Positions 26,751 to 36,792 are shown, counted from the stretch's first letter. The stretch: DNA of 49,854 bases from Rhodocyclales bacterium (GCA_016235765.1 JACRIZ010000055.1:1-49854); one strand, 5' to 3'. Translations and numbers: made by a program. The notes: generated from the sequence alone by a model not told the origin.

Positions 26751-28137
26751 CGGCGATCCAGCGATTCAGCAGCGCTCTGGCGGTGGCGATGGTTTCGCCG
26801 GCGGTCAGGCCCATCGGCCCGCTGCCGGTCGCAACCAGCGCATCGGCGGCGGCGCCGTGCAACTGCACTGCCGCAAGCGTAGCTTCCAGCGGCGGCCAGC
26901 GCTGGGCCAGCAGCGCGGCGATCATGCCGGTCAATACGTCGCCGCTGCCCGCCGAAGCCAGGCCGGCGTTGCCGGTGGTGTTGATGAACCATTGCCCTTC
27001 CGGCGTGGCGACGATCGTGCCGCAGCCCTTGAGCACGACGAAGGCGCGATGACGGCGCGCGAGTTCGAGTGCGGCGGCGAGCCGGTCGGCCTGCACGGCC
27101 TCGGTGGTCGTACCGAGCAGCCGCGCGGCCTCGGCGGGGTGTGGCGTCAGCACTCGAGGCGCATCACCACGGCTGACTTTCTTCAGCAACACCGGCCGTG
27201 CGGCCAGGAGGTTGAGCGCGTCGGCATCGAGGACCAGCGGCAGCGCGCTGTCCAGCGCCCGGCGCAGCAGTTCGCCCGCCTCGTTCGACTGGCCGAGGCC
27301 GGGGCCGACGGCGAGAAGCGTGGCAAGGCCGAACACGTCGTCCGCCGCGCGCAGCATGAGTTCCGGCTGCTGCGGGTCGACCGCGAGGCGCTCGAGCATG
27401 CCGACATGGACGCGGCCGGCGCCGAGGTTCAGTGCCGCGCGGCCTGCCAGCAGGGCCGCGCCGGCCATGCCCGGCGCGCCGCCGACGATGCCGACGCTGC
27501 CGTAGTCGCCCTTGTGCGTATTGCGGCGGCGGGGCTGCAGGCTGGCGTGGCAGAGGCCGGGCGAAACCAGGCGGCCTTCCGGTTCGCCGACGTCGACGCC
27601 GATCGCATCGACAAGGACCTCGCCGCAATGGTCGGGGCCGTCCAGCGTGTAGAGGCCCGGTTTGCCGGCGATGAAACTGATGGTGCGCGCGGCCTTCACC
27701 GCGGTGCCGAGTACGCGGCCGGTGTCCGCGCACAGGCCGCTCGGGATGTCGATGGCCAGCACCGGGCAGGGCAGTGCGTTGATGAGCGCGACGGCGGCGG
27801 CGAACGGGCCTTCGACCGGCCGCGTCAGGCCGATGCCGAACAGGGCGTCGATGGCGAGGCGCCAATCGCGATCGGGGACGTCCTCGCTGGCGGCGCGTAC
27901 CACCGTGACATCGTAGCCCAGTTCACGGAGGAGGCGCGCCGCAACCAGGCCGTCACCACCGTTGTTGCCGGGGCCGGCGACGATCAGGATGGGTCCCTTG
28001 CTCGCGCCGAGCATTTCGCAGGCCGTTGCTGCAACCGCCGCGCCGGCGCGCTCCATCAGCGGCGGCCGCGCGTCGGCGTGGCGCGCTTCGAGGGCGCGAA
28101 TGCCGGCGGTGCGGTAAAGGGCAGTGGCGTGGATCAT
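26743..28137 (-). CDS. nnr: Bifunctional NAD(P)H-hydrate epimerase / ADP-dependent dehydratase
   Basis: Metabolite-repair enzyme that restores NAD(P)H damaged by hydration. The 464-residue protein joins an N-terminal YjeF_N epimerase (about 1-205, motif AGPGNNGGDGLVAARLL) to a C-terminal YjeF_C dehydratase (about 215-464, motifs TPHPAEAARLL and GSGDVLTGMIAALLAQ). Both halves look complete. It lies 25 bases after rsxE on the same strand, so it may be the first gene after the rsx set in a longer transcript. Confidence 0.95.
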   Translation of the reverse strand: MIHATALYRTAGIRALEARHADARPPLMERAGAAVAATACEMLGASKGPILIVAGPGNNGGDGLVAARLLRELGYDVTVVRAASEDVPDRDWRLAIDALFGIGLTRPVEGPFAAAVALINALPCPVLAIDIPSGLCADTGRVLGTAVKAARTISFIAGKPGLYTLDGPDHCGEVLVDAIGVDVGEPEGRLVSPGLCHASLQPRRRNTHKGDYGSVGIVGGAPGMAGAALLAGRAALNLGAGRVHVGMLERLAVDPQQPELMLRAADDVFGLATLLAVGPGLGQSNEAGELLRRALDSALPLVLDADALNLLAARPVLLKKVSRGDAPRVLTPHPAEAARLLGTTTEAVQADRLAAALELARRHRAFVVLKGCGTIVATPEGQWFINTTGNAGLASAGSGDVLTGMIAALLAQRWPPLEATLAAVQLHGAAADALVATGSGPMGLTAGETIATARALLNRWIADA

Positions 28138-28162
28138 GGCGGCATTGTAGCCGCCTCGCCGA

Positions 28163-28837
28163 TCAGGCTTGCGCCTGGGTGTGCCGGAGCAGTTGCGCCT
28201 TGGCGCGCTCGTTGGCCCGGGCGTCGAGCCAGTTGCGGCCGGCGATCATCAGGCCGAGGACAAAGAAGGCGCCCGGCGGCAGCATGACGACCAGGAAGCC
28301 CGGATAGTCCTCGGGCAGCACCTGGATCGCGCTCAGGCTGGGCACGATCATCTCGATGCCCGAGAAGAGGGTGCCCTGGCCGACGAATTCGCGGATCAGG
28401 CCGAGCAGGCCGATCACCCAGACGAAACCGACGCCCATCATGATGCCGTCCACCGTCGAGGCGCCGATGGGATTCTTGGCAGCGAAGGCTTCGACGCGGG
28501 CCAGCACGATGCAGTTGGTGACGATCAGCGGAATGAAGATGCCGAGGACAAGATAGAGGTCGTGCAGCCAGGCGTTGAAGGCGAGGTCGACCACCGTGAC
28601 CAGCGCAGCGATGATCAGGATGAAGACGGGGATGCGGATCTCGTAGGGGATGAAACTGCGCAGGGCTGAAATGGCCAGGTTGGCAAGCGCCATGACGACG
28701 ATGGTCGCGAGGCCGAGACTGACGGCGTTCACCATGCTGGTGCTGGTCGCAAGCAGCGGACACAGGCCCAGCATCTGCGTGAGGATGACGTTCTGCTTCC
28801 AGAGGCCGGCATTGGCGATTTCGCGGTAGGCGCTCAT
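28163..28837 (-). CDS. rsxE: Rsx/Rnf electron transport complex subunit E
   Basis: Integral membrane subunit of the Rnf/Rsx ion-translocating ferredoxin:NAD oxidoreductase, 224 residues with about six helices. Family blocks are LWKQNVILTQMLGLCPLLA, LSLGLATIVVMALAN-like hydrophobic repeats, IPLIVTNCIVLARVEAFA and DGIMMGVGFVWVIG. RsxE is paralogous to RsxA (both share the ITNC-type motif). It starts one base before the rsxG stop and is the last subunit gene of the six. Confidence 0.95.
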   Translation of the reverse strand: MSAYREIANAGLWKQNVILTQMLGLCPLLATSTSMVNAVSLGLATIVVMALANLAISALRSFIPYEIRIPVFILIIAALVTVVDLAFNAWLHDLYLVLGIFIPLIVTNCIVLARVEAFAAKNPIGASTVDGIMMGVGFVWVIGLLGLIREFVGQGTLFSGIEMIVPSLSAIQVLPEDYPGFLVVMLPPGAFFVLGLMIAGRNWLDARANERAKAQLLRHTQAQA

Positions 28838-28838
28838 G

Positions 28839-29498
28839 TCAGTTCTCCCACTTCCCGTCGATCGGCAGCGCGAACAGCTTCTCGCGGTGCTCGGCAGCCC
28901 AGGCCACCGCTTTCCCGGAGGCGTTGGCGACCGCGCGAGCCGAGATCGTAGCCCCGGTACGATAGGCGAATTCCCCGCCGTCCTTTTTCACCTTCCAGCG
29001 GCCGCCCAGGGCCAGGTCGTAACCCCGGCCGTTGAATTGCGCGATCCAGGGGCTGGTCTTGTTCTTGTCCTTCTTCGGGTCGATGTAGTCGCCTAGTCCG
29101 GGCGTTTCCTTGTGGCTGGTCACGCGCACCGCGGTCATGCGGCCGTCGGCGGTGACCGCCAGCACCAGGCCGACGCGCCCCGCGTAGCCGTCGGGCGCGG
29201 CGGCCTCGAGCACCAGGGCGAACGGCTGGCCATTCTTGCGGGCGCGGTAGAGCAGCGTCGTGTCGGTCGCGCCGAGTTCCTTGAGCGGCGGCAGTTGAAT
29301 GCCGTCGGCGAGCAGGTCGTTGTCGTAGCTGCCCGGCGGCAGGATCTCGTTGATCAGCTTCAGCTTTTCTGCGGCGGCGCTGGCGGCCAGGATCGGTTTG
29401 GTGGCCTGGTAGGTCGCCGCCATCAGGCCGGTAAACACCAGCGTGAACAGGACCAGGACGACCGCCGAACTGACGGAGATGCGCAGCGACTCCTTCAT
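28839..29498 (-). CDS. rsxG: Rsx/Rnf electron transport complex subunit G
   Basis: Membrane-anchored FMN-binding subunit, 219 residues: one N-terminal transmembrane helix (about 9-31) and a periplasmic FMN-binding domain. The covalent flavin threonine lies in RTGATISARAV near residue 185, matching the S/T-G-A-T motif. HKETPGLGDYI is a further family block. The ATG at 29498 overlaps the rsxD stop. In this complex it passes electrons between the membrane subunits. Confidence 0.95.
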   Translation of the reverse strand: MKESLRISVSSAVVLVLFTLVFTGLMAATYQATKPILAASAAAEKLKLINEILPPGSYDNDLLADGIQLPPLKELGATDTTLLYRARKNGQPFALVLEAAAPDGYAGRVGLVLAVTADGRMTAVRVTSHKETPGLGDYIDPKKDKNKTSPWIAQFNGRGYDLALGGRWKVKKDGGEFAYRTGATISARAVANASGKAVAWAAEHREKLFALPIDGKWEN

Positions 29499-30508
29499 GG
29501 CTGCTTCCCCTTGTGGCCGAATACGGCCGGCTGCGTGGACATGTCGATCAAGGGCACGCAGATGTTCATCAGCAGCGTGGCGAAGGCAATGCCATCCGGA
29601 TAGGCGCCGAAGACGCGGATGATCCAGGTCAGCAGCGCCAGGCCGGCGGCGAAGATCAGCTTGCCGCGCGGCGTGGTCGAGCCGGAGACTGGATCGGTGG
29701 CGATGAAGAAGGCGCCGAGCATGGCCCCGCCGGTCAGCACGTGGAAGGCGGGTCCCGCGTATTGGTCGGGGCTGGCGAGGCTCGCCAGCAGGGAAGCGAG
29801 GCCGAGCGTGCCCAGGAAAGCGGCCGGTATGTGCCAGGTGATGACGCGCTGCTGGACGAGCCAGAGACCGCCGAGCAGGTAGCCGAGCGCGATCCATTCC
29901 CAGCCCCGGCCGCCGATGTTGCCGAAGGTGGCATGGCTGCCGAGCACGCCCGATACGGTGGCGCGCGCTTCCGGCGTGTGCAGGGCGGTGCGTAGCGCAT
30001 CGAGCGGCGTGGCCATCACGACGGCGTCGAGGTCGCGGTGGCCGAAGACCGCCTGCATCTGCGCGCCGAAGTCGGTGAAGCCGACCGCCGGCCACTGGGA
30101 CATCAGTTGCGGATAGGCGACGATCAAGGCGCAGAAGGCGACCATGGCCGGGTTGAACGGGTTCTGGCCCAAGCCGCCGTAGAGGTGCTTGGCGACGACG
30201 ATGGCGATCAGGACCCCAAGCACGGCCAGCCACCAGGGGGCGATGGGCGGCAGCGTCAGCGCGACCAGCCAGGCGGTGACGAGCGCGCTGCCGTCGGTGA
30301 GGAAAGGCTTGAGCGCCTTCTTGCGGATCGCCAGCATGACCGTCTCCGCGACCAGGGCGGTGACCGAGGCGATGGCAATCTGGACGACCACCGCCCAACC
30401 GAAGAAATGGATGTAAACGGCGATACCCGGCAGCAGCGCGGCCAGCACCTTCAACATCACGACCTGGACGCTGGCCGGCTGGCGCAGGAAAGGCGAGTTA
30501 TTCGACAC
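29495..30508 (-). CDS. rsxD: Rsx/Rnf electron transport complex subunit D
   Basis: Integral membrane subunit of 337 residues with about nine helices and a covalent FMN site in DPVSGSTTPRGKL. Other recognisable blocks are TDGSALVTAWLVALTLPP, KHLYGGLGQNPFNPAM and FGAYPDGIAFATLLMN. It overlaps the 3' end of rsxC by 11 bases and the start of rsxG by 4, so the operon is tightly coupled in translation. Confidence 0.95.
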   Translation of the reverse strand: MSNNSPFLRQPASVQVVMLKVLAALLPGIAVYIHFFGWAVVVQIAIASVTALVAETVMLAIRKKALKPFLTDGSALVTAWLVALTLPPIAPWWLAVLGVLIAIVVAKHLYGGLGQNPFNPAMVAFCALIVAYPQLMSQWPAVGFTDFGAQMQAVFGHRDLDAVVMATPLDALRTALHTPEARATVSGVLGSHATFGNIGGRGWEWIALGYLLGGLWLVQQRVITWHIPAAFLGTLGLASLLASLASPDQYAGPAFHVLTGGAMLGAFFIATDPVSGSTTPRGKLIFAAGLALLTWIIRVFGAYPDGIAFATLLMNICVPLIDMSTQPAVFGHKGKQP

Positions 30509-32042
30509 CGGGCTTCTCCTCCGCCTTCTGTTCCTGGGCGCGCGCCACGGCGGCGGCGATCAGCGCCTTCTTGTCGTCGGCATCGCCGGCCTGCGCCAGC
30601 TTGGCCTTGGTCTCGGCGGCCTTGGCGGCGAGCTTGGCGGCCTTCTCCTGCTTTTCGCGTTCTTCGCGCTCGAGGCGGAATTCGTAGCGCTGGCGGGCGG
30701 CGTCGGCGGCTTCATTCTCCTTTTCCCGGGCGCGAATCTCGCTCTTGGCAAAGCGGAAGTAGTCCACCAGCGGGATGCGCGACGGGCAGACGTAGGTGCA
30801 GCAGCCGCACTCGATGCAATCGAACAAGTGGTATTCCTGCGCCTTGCCGAGGATCTTGGCGCGCGAGAACCAGTACATCTCGAAGGGCTGCAAGTCCATG
30901 GGGCAGGCACGCGCGCAACTGCCGCAGCGGATGCAGGGCATCTCCGGGCCGGGCGCCGGGAACATGGCCTTCGAACCGGCCAGGATGCAGTTGGTGGCCT
31001 TGATCACCGGCGCGTCGAGCGTCGGCAGGGCGAAGCCCATCATCGGTCCGCCCATCAGGTTGCGGTCGGTGTCGGCCTTCGGTTCGGCCAGTTTGAGCAA
31101 ATCGGCAATCGGCGTGCCGATGCGCACCTCGAAGTTGCCTGGCCGCTCGACGTTGCCGGTGACGGTGACCAGCCGGGAAATCATCGGCTCGCCATGCAGC
31201 AGCGCACGGGCGGTGGCGTAGGCAGTGGCGACGTTGAAGCACTGCACGCCATAGTCGGGCGGCAGCTTGCCGAAAGGCACCTCGATGCCGGTCAACACGC
31301 GGATCAACTGCTTTTCGCCGCCGGCCGGATAGCGGGTCGGCACGGCGACCACCTCGACCAGGAGGCCGGCGCGCTGCGCCGCCGCCGTCATGGCGGCGAC
31401 CGCCTCGGGTTTGTTGTCCTCGATGCCGACCACGATGCGTTGCGCGCCGGCGATATGGGCAAGGACGGCGGCACCGTCGAGGATCTGCCCGGCCTGCGTG
31501 CGCATCAGCAGGTCGTCGCAGGTGATGAAGGGCTCGCACTCGGCACCATTCAGGATCAGCGTCTCGATGCGCTGGGTCGGGCCGTGCTGGGTCTTGACGA
31601 AACTCGGGAAGGCGGCGCCGCCCAGGCCGACCACGCCGGCGTCGCGCAGGCGGGTGCGCAATTCTTCGACCGGCAGCGCATAGGGATCGACCGGTGTTCG
31701 CTCGATCCAGCGATCTTCGCCATCGGCCTCGATGACCACGCAAGGCGCCAGCAGGCCGGACGGATGGGGAATCGGATGGGTCTCGATGCCGCGTACGGTG
31801 CCCGAGGTGGGAGCATGGATAGCGACCGAAATCGAGCCGCCGGGGCCGGCGATGGCCTGGCCTTTCAGGACCCTGTCGCCGGCCTGGACCAGCGGCCGCG
31901 AGGCGAGGCCGGCGTTCTGGCGCAATGGCACCGTCAGCACCGGCGGCAGCGGTGCGACGACGATGCCGCCCTGGTTGGATTCGGTCTTGTGGCTGGCCGG
32001 CTTGACGCCGCCGGTGAAGCCGAACAGTGGGCGCATGTTCAC
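30498..32042 (-). CDS. rsxC: Rsx/Rnf electron transport complex subunit C
   Basis: Peripheral subunit on the cytoplasmic face, 514 residues, binding NADH/FMN and two [4Fe-4S] clusters. Motifs are the N-terminal GGVKPASHK, the nucleotide-binding VGLGGAAFPSFVK, and the cluster motifs CIRCGSCARACP and CIECGCCTYVCP. The C-terminal tail of about 85 residues is rich in Lys, Glu and Ala and is probably coiled coil, shorter than the repeat-rich tail of E. coli RsxC. The start is GTG 32042 or ATG 32036. Confidence 0.95.
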   Translation of the reverse strand: MNMRPLFGFTGGVKPASHKTESNQGGIVVAPLPPVLTVPLRQNAGLASRPLVQAGDRVLKGQAIAGPGGSISVAIHAPTSGTVRGIETHPIPHPSGLLAPCVVIEADGEDRWIERTPVDPYALPVEELRTRLRDAGVVGLGGAAFPSFVKTQHGPTQRIETLILNGAECEPFITCDDLLMRTQAGQILDGAAVLAHIAGAQRIVVGIEDNKPEAVAAMTAAAQRAGLLVEVVAVPTRYPAGGEKQLIRVLTGIEVPFGKLPPDYGVQCFNVATAYATARALLHGEPMISRLVTVTGNVERPGNFEVRIGTPIADLLKLAEPKADTDRNLMGGPMMGFALPTLDAPVIKATNCILAGSKAMFPAPGPEMPCIRCGSCARACPMDLQPFEMYWFSRAKILGKAQEYHLFDCIECGCCTYVCPSRIPLVDYFRFAKSEIRAREKENEAADAARQRYEFRLEREEREKQEKAAKLAAKAAETKAKLAQAGDADDKKALIAAAVARAQEQKAEEKPGVE

Positions 32043-32043
32043 G

Positions 32044-32595
32044 TCAGGCCGCCTTCTGCACGGCGAACACTGGATATTTCCACTTCCAGTTGTCGATGGT
32101 TTCGGGGATCGGCACCATGTCGATGCAGTTCACCGGACAGGGCGCGAGACAGAGCTCGCAACCGGTGCATTGGCTGGCGACGACGGTGTGCATCTGCTTG
32201 GCGGCGCCGACGATGGCATCGACCGGGCAGGCCTGGATGCACAGTGTGCAGCCGATGCAGACGTTCTCGTCGATGACGGCAGTGCTCTTCGGCTTCTCGA
32301 CGCCGTGTTCGCCGGAAAGCGGCTTGAACTCGCGGCCGAGCAGGTCGGCCAGCTTGTGGATGCCGTCCTCGCCGCCCGGCGGGCAGCAGTTGATGTCGGC
32401 TTCGCCCTTGGCAATGGCTTCCGCGTAGGGCTTGCAGCCGGGGAAGCCGCATTGTCCGCACTGCGTCTGCGGCAGGATGGCATCGATTTTCTCGACCAGC
32501 GGGTCGCCTTCGACGCGGAACTTGACCGACGCATAGCCGAGTGCCCCGCCGAGGATGACGGAGCCGAGGGCCATGACCAGGAGCGCTTCGAGCAT
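32044..32595 (-). CDS. rsxB: Rsx/Rnf electron transport complex subunit B (ferredoxin-like)
   Basis: Iron-sulfur subunit of 183 residues. An N-terminal membrane helix is followed by a [4Fe-4S] domain ([16 protein letters not shown] ... NCCPPGG) and two bacterial-ferredoxin motifs ([12 protein letters not shown] and [12 protein letters not shown]). It is the probable electron entry point of the complex. It lies 9 bases after rsxA and 1 base before the rsxC GTG. Confidence 0.95.
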   Translation of the reverse strand: MLEALLVMALGSVILGGALGYASVKFRVEGDPLVEKIDAILPQTQCGQCGFPGCKPYAEAIAKGEADINCCPPGGEDGIHKLADLLGREFKPLSGEHGVEKPKSTAVIDENVCIGCTLCIQACPVDAIVGAAKQMHTVVASQCTGCELCLAPCPVNCIDMVPIPETIDNWKWKYPVFAVQKAA

Positions 32596-32604
32596 CGTCG
32601 ATTT

Positions 32605-33189
32605 CTACTTGTACTTGTCGAGGCCGGCGAAGCCCATGAAGGCCAGGCTCATGATGGCGGTGGTGATCATGGCGATGGCCGTGCCGCGGAAATAGACCGG
32701 CACGTCGGCGCCCTCCAGTCGTTCGCGGATGCCGGCGAACAGGATCAGGGCCAGCGTGAAGCCGACGGCCGAGCCGAAGCCGAACAGCATCGACTCGACC
32801 ATATTGTGTTTCAAGCCGACGTTGAGCAGCGGTACGCCGAGCACGGCGCAGTTGGTGGTGATCAGCGGCAGGTAGATGCCCAACACCTGGTGCAGCACCG
32901 GGCTGGTTTTCTGGATCACCAGTTCCGTCAACTGGACGATGGCCGCGATGGTGACGATGAAGGACAGCGTCCGCAGGTACTCCAGGTGGTTCGGGATCAA
33001 CAGCCAACTGTCGATGACGTAACTGGCGCCGCAGGCCATGGTCAGGACGAAGGTCGTCGCGGCGCCCATGCCGGTGGCCGTCTCGAGCTTCTTCGAGACG
33101 CCCATGAAGGGGCACAGCCCGAGGATGCGGACGAAGACGACGTTATTGACGAGAACGGCGCCGAGGACGATGAAAAGGTAGCTGGCCAT
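32605..33189 (-). CDS. rsxA: Rsx/Rnf electron transport complex subunit A
   Basis: Integral membrane subunit of 194 residues with six predicted helices, the first gene of the rsxABCDGE set. Family blocks are [49 protein letters not shown] and [14 protein letters not shown]. In enteric bacteria the complex keeps SoxR reduced; in other bacteria it couples ferredoxin to NAD or feeds electrons to nitrogenase. Neither soxR nor nif genes are in the window, so its role here is open. Confidence 0.96.
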   Translation of the reverse strand: MASYLFIVLGAVLVNNVVFVRILGLCPFMGVSKKLETATGMGAATTFVLTMACGASYVIDSWLLIPNHLEYLRTLSFIVTIAAIVQLTELVIQKTSPVLHQVLGIYLPLITTNCAVLGVPLLNVGLKHNMVESMLFGFGSAVGFTLALILFAGIRERLEGADVPVYFRGTAIAMITTAIMSLAFMGFAGLDKYK

Positions 33190-33236
33190 GGATTGGGTGC
33201 TTCCGCCGACATCAGCCGGTGCGGAGAAACCCGCGA

Positions 33237-33265
33237 ATTATGGGCATTTGCGGAGTATTAGACAA
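33237..33265 (-). promoter_or_regulatory. Predicted sigma-70 promoter of the rsx operon
   Basis: On the minus strand TTGTCT (33260-33265) and CATAAT (33237-33242) are separated by exactly 17 bases and lie about 48 bases upstream of the rsxA ATG. The match is 4/6 and 5/6. The -35 overlaps the stop codon of pyrD, which is transcribed in the same direction, so rsx can be expressed separately from pyrD. Confidence 0.6.
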
Positions 33266-34286
33266 CCCTGAATTTGGTGCAGGCTTGCGCGCACTCGCGC
33301 ACCAGATCGGGACCGCGATAGATCAAGCCGGAATAGAGCTGCACCAGCGCTGCGCCGGCCTCCAGCTTGGCCAGGGCCTTGGCGCCGTCGGTGATGCCGC
33401 CCGCAGCGATGACGGGTAGCTCGCCGGCCAGCGCAGAAGTCAGCCGTCGCAGCACGCCGGTGGACTTCTCGAACAGCGGCGCGCCGGACAGGCCGCCGGC
33501 CTCGTCACCGTGCGGCAGGTGTTCGACGCCTTCGCGCGACAGGGTCGTGTTGGTGGCGATGACGGCGTCGATGCGGTGGCGGCGCAGGGCGTCGGCGATG
33601 TTGCCGATCTGCGTGTCGTCGAGGTCGGGGGCGATCTTCAGCGCCAGCGGCACGTACTTGCCGTGGCGTTGCGCCAGTTCCGCCTGGCGGGCCTTGAGCG
33701 CGCCGAGCAGTGCGTCGAGTTCCGACTCGCCCTGCAGTTGGCGCAGGTTTTGGGTGTTGGGGCTGGAGATGTTGACCGCGACATAGCCGGAATGGGCGTA
33801 GACCTTGTCGAGGCAGGCGAGGTAGTCGTCGGCCGCCTTCTCGATGGGCGTGTCGAAGTTCTTGCCGATGTTGATGCCGAGGATGCCCTTGTAGCGCGCC
33901 GCCTGGACATTCCGGATCAGCGCATCTACGCCGTGGTTATTGAAGCCCATTCGATTGATGATGCCCTGCGCCTCGGGCAGGCGGAACAGCCGCGGCTTGG
34001 GATTGCCCGGCTGCGGACGCGGCGTGACGGTGCCGATTTCGACGAAGCCGAAGCCCCAGCCGGCCAGTGCGTCGATCGCCTCGCCGTTCTTGTCGAGCCC
34101 GGCCGCCAGCCCGACGCGGTTCGGGAATTCCAGCCCCATGACCGAAACCGGCGCCGCGTGCGGCGGGCGGTAGGGCGGAACAAGACCGATCCTGCCGAGC
34201 GCTGCCATGCTGCCGATGGTCAGTTCATGCGCGGTCTCCGGATCGAGGGCGAAGGCGAAGGGCCTGACGAGACAGTAGGGGATCAT
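33258..34286 (-). CDS. pyrD: Dihydroorotate dehydrogenase (quinone), class 2
   Basis: Membrane-associated flavoenzyme of pyrimidine synthesis that oxidises dihydroorotate with quinone. The 342 residues include an N-terminal helical region ([14 protein letters not shown]) typical of class 2, FMN-binding [17 protein letters not shown], the catalytic-serine block [12 protein letters not shown], and [16 protein letters not shown]. The ATG at 34286 overlaps the DUF2062 stop (ATGA). Confidence 0.97.
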   Translation of the reverse strand: MIPYCLVRPFAFALDPETAHELTIGSMAALGRIGLVPPYRPPHAAPVSVMGLEFPNRVGLAAGLDKNGEAIDALAGWGFGFVEIGTVTPRPQPGNPKPRLFRLPEAQGIINRMGFNNHGVDALIRNVQAARYKGILGINIGKNFDTPIEKAADDYLACLDKVYAHSGYVAVNISSPNTQNLRQLQGESELDALLGALKARQAELAQRHGKYVPLALKIAPDLDDTQIGNIADALRRHRIDAVIATNTTLSREGVEHLPHGDEAGGLSGAPLFEKSTGVLRRLTSALAGELPVIAAGGITDGAKALAKLEAGAALVQLYSGLIYRGPDLVRECAQACTKFRVV

Positions 34287-34852
34287 GCGGTTTCCTTGGA
34301 GTGTTGTCGGCGCGCGGCGCGCTGGCGCCAGGCGTAGACGAGATGCAGGCGCCAGGCGAAGCGCGTGGCGAAATAGCCGATGCCGGCCAGCAGGCCGGCC
34401 AGCAGGATCAGGCCGATCGCCAGGGGCCGGCCGAGTTGCACGGTCCAGTCGATCAGCGAAGCGATCCAGCCAAGCAGGCCGGCTTCGCCATAGTCGGGTG
34501 GAGCGACGAAACGCCCGCCGGATTCCGCGCCGACCAGCCCGAGCGAGAACTTGCCCAGGGCGAAGGCTGCGACATAGAGCGGCACGATAGTCAGCGGATT
34601 GGTGTAAAAGGTCGCCAGCAAGGCAAGGGGCAGGTTGACGCGGAAGGCGACGGCACAGATTGCCGCACCCAGCATCTGGAACGGGCCGGGTATGAGACCG
34701 CAAAAAAGGCCGGCAGCCACCGCTCCCGCGGCCGAGTGGCGGTTCAGGTGCCAGAGGCGGGGATGCAGCAGCGTCGACTGGAAAGGCGCCAGCCAGCGGT
34801 TGGCGCGAATGGCCTCGTGGTCGGGCAGGAGTTTCCGCAGGCGCTTGCGCAT
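34283..34852 (-). CDS. DUF2062 domain-containing membrane protein
   Basis: A 189-residue protein with three or four hydrophobic helices and the DUF2062 pattern: HRHSAAG-type start after [44 protein letters not shown]. The function is unknown; the family is found in many proteobacteria. ATG 34852 is chosen because family similarity starts at [13 protein letters not shown]. It is coupled to pyrD and transcribed divergently from the diguanylate cyclase gene. Confidence 0.85.
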   Translation of the reverse strand: MRKRLRKLLPDHEAIRANRWLAPFQSTLLHPRLWHLNRHSAAGAVAAGLFCGLIPGPFQMLGAAICAVAFRVNLPLALLATFYTNPLTIVPLYVAAFALGKFSLGLVGAESGGRFVAPPDYGEAGLLGWIASLIDWTVQLGRPLAIGLILLAGLLAGIGYFATRFAWRLHLVYAWRQRAARRQHSKETA

Positions 34853-34914
34853 CGGTCGAATTCTAGCGGAACGTGCCTGCCGGACTTTATCGGGCATAAT
34901 GCCGCTCTACTACT

Positions 34915-36792
34915 ATGGTCATGGCAATGCTCAAGGCAGGCAACAAGGCACGCACCTCGCTGGTGTTTGCCGGTCTGGCCATTCTGCTGCTGGCGACGAT
35001 CGTCGCCACCGCGCTCTACTCCTTCCGGGAGTTCTCGCTGCTGGGCGCCAAGGAACGGGCGCGGACGGCTGCGGAAATCGTTCGCGTCAGCCTCACGGAG
35101 TCCATGGCCAACGGCACCATCGACAAGCGCGCCCAACTGCTCGGTCGCGTCGCGCATGGCGCAGGTTTGGCCGAAGTGCGGGTAGTCCGCGGCCCCGGCG
35201 TCGTGCGCCAGTTCGGCAAGGGCTTCGAAGGCGAGACGGGGCACGACGACATCGACGATGCCGTCCTGGCCAGCGGCAAGGCCGAGTATGTCTCGACGAC
35301 CGATCGCGACGGTCCGATGCTGCGCGCGACCATCCCCTATGTGGCCGCGCGCGGCAGCCAGCCCGCCTGCCTGACCTGCCACCAGGTGGCCGAGGGCGAA
35401 GTGCTCGGCGCCGTCACCATTCGAATCTCGCTGGCAGAAACACGCAACCTGGCGCTCAACTGGGTGTTCGTCCTGGTCGGCATCGCCGGCTTCTTCGCCG
35501 TGGCGGCGCTTTACCTGATGCGCCGCCAGTACCAGCCGATGGCAGAGGTGGCGCTCAACGTCCAGACGGCGGTCAAGCGCGCGGCGGGCGGCGATTTCAG
35601 CACGCGCCTGCCGACGCCGGAAGACGGCGTTGCGCACGATATCGCGGCGGGCGTCAATCGGCTGATGGAGACGCTGTCGTTCGACATCAACACCATCAAT
35701 GCCAAGGTCGAGCAGTTGATGTCCTACGACCTGCCGCGCAGCCGCAACATGCTGCTGTCGACCCTGGAGATGGTCGAGGGGCTGGTCGATGCCGGCAAGT
35801 TCAAGCAGGCGATCGAGGAAGACGAAACCAAGCAGCAGATCTACCTGCGCCTGTCGCGCGTCATTCGCGATGCCTTCGACATTGACCAGTTTTCGATCTA
35901 CGAGGTTGCCAACAGCAAGAACCGCATGACGGCGATGGTCGTCGACGGCGTGGTCGACGGCGAGCCGCACTGGTGCGACCAGGAGATCCTCGTCCGCTCG
36001 GATGCCTGCCGGGCGCGGCGTACCGGGCATGCCGTGGACGGAGTGGTCGAGCCCAAGATCTGCCCGATGTTCCGGGGCGACTGCGACGGATCCGGCAAGC
36101 GCCATATCTGCCTGCCCATGATGCAGTCCGGCAACGCGGGCTGCATCGTGCAATTGGTGGCGACAGACGAGACGGCGCAGTTGATTCGCGCCCTGGTGCC
36201 TTTCCTGCGCGTCTATCTGCGCGAAACGGCTCCGGTGCTGGAAGCCAAGCGGCTGATGGAGAGCCTGCGCGAATCGAGTTTGCAGGACGCCATGACGGGG
36301 CTCTACAACCGGCGTTTTATCGAGGCCTATGTCGAAACGCTGCAGGCGTCGGTGATCCGCAAGGGAACACACCTGGCGGTGCTGATGTTCGACGTCGACC
36401 ACTTCAAGAAGGTCAACGACACCTATGGCCACGATGCCGGCGACAAGGTACTCATTGCCGTGGCCGGCGTACTCAAGGAAACCCTGCGCAAGTCGGACAT
36501 CCTGGTACGCTACGGCGGCGAGGAATTCCTCGCCTTCCTGGTCGATACCACCGGCGACGGCGGCATGATCGCGGCGGAAAAGGTGCGGGCGGCGGTCGAG
36601 GCGCGCAAGATCCCGCTGCCCGGCGGGACGCTGCAAAAGACGATTTCCATCGGCGTGGCCGATTTCCCGGCCGACAGCAGCGACTTCTGGGAAGCGGTCA
36701 AGTTCGCCGATGCGGCGCTTTACACGGCGAAGGAGCGCGGCCGAAACCGCGTCGTGCGCTTCATACCGGAACTCTGGAAGACGGAAAGCTAG
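34915..36792 (+). CDS. Diguanylate cyclase with periplasmic c-type heme site and cysteine-rich cytoplasmic sensor
   Basis: A 625-residue membrane c-di-GMP synthase. Order: TM1 (about 15-37), a periplasmic sensor domain of about 140 residues ending in a heme-attachment motif C152-L-T-C155-H156, TM2 (about 178-202), HAMP-like linker, a GAF-like region (about 300-420) with six cysteines (354, 365, 383, 390, 399, 410), and a GGDEF domain with active GGEEF (534-538) and an inhibitory RxxD site (RKSD) five residues before it. Heme and cysteines together suggest redox or gas sensing. Starts at 34915, 34921 or 34927 are all possible; none has a good ribosome site. Confidence 0.92.
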   Translation: MVMAMLKAGNKARTSLVFAGLAILLLATIVATALYSFREFSLLGAKERARTAAEIVRVSLTESMANGTIDKRAQLLGRVAHGAGLAEVRVVRGPGVVRQFGKGFEGETGHDDIDDAVLASGKAEYVSTTDRDGPMLRATIPYVAARGSQPACLTCHQVAEGEVLGAVTIRISLAETRNLALNWVFVLVGIAGFFAVAALYLMRRQYQPMAEVALNVQTAVKRAAGGDFSTRLPTPEDGVAHDIAAGVNRLMETLSFDINTINAKVEQLMSYDLPRSRNMLLSTLEMVEGLVDAGKFKQAIEEDETKQQIYLRLSRVIRDAFDIDQFSIYEVANSKNRMTAMVVDGVVDGEPHWCDQEILVRSDACRARRTGHAVDGVVEPKICPMFRGDCDGSGKRHICLPMMQSGNAGCIVQLVATDETAQLIRALVPFLRVYLRETAPVLEAKRLMESLRESSLQDAMTGLYNRRFIEAYVETLQASVIRKGTHLAVLMFDVDHFKKVNDTYGHDAGDKVLIAVAGVLKETLRKSDILVRYGGEEFLAFLVDTTGDGGMIAAEKVRAAVEARKIPLPGGTLQKTISIGVADFPADSSDFWEAVKFADAALYTAKERGRNRVVRFIPELWKTES

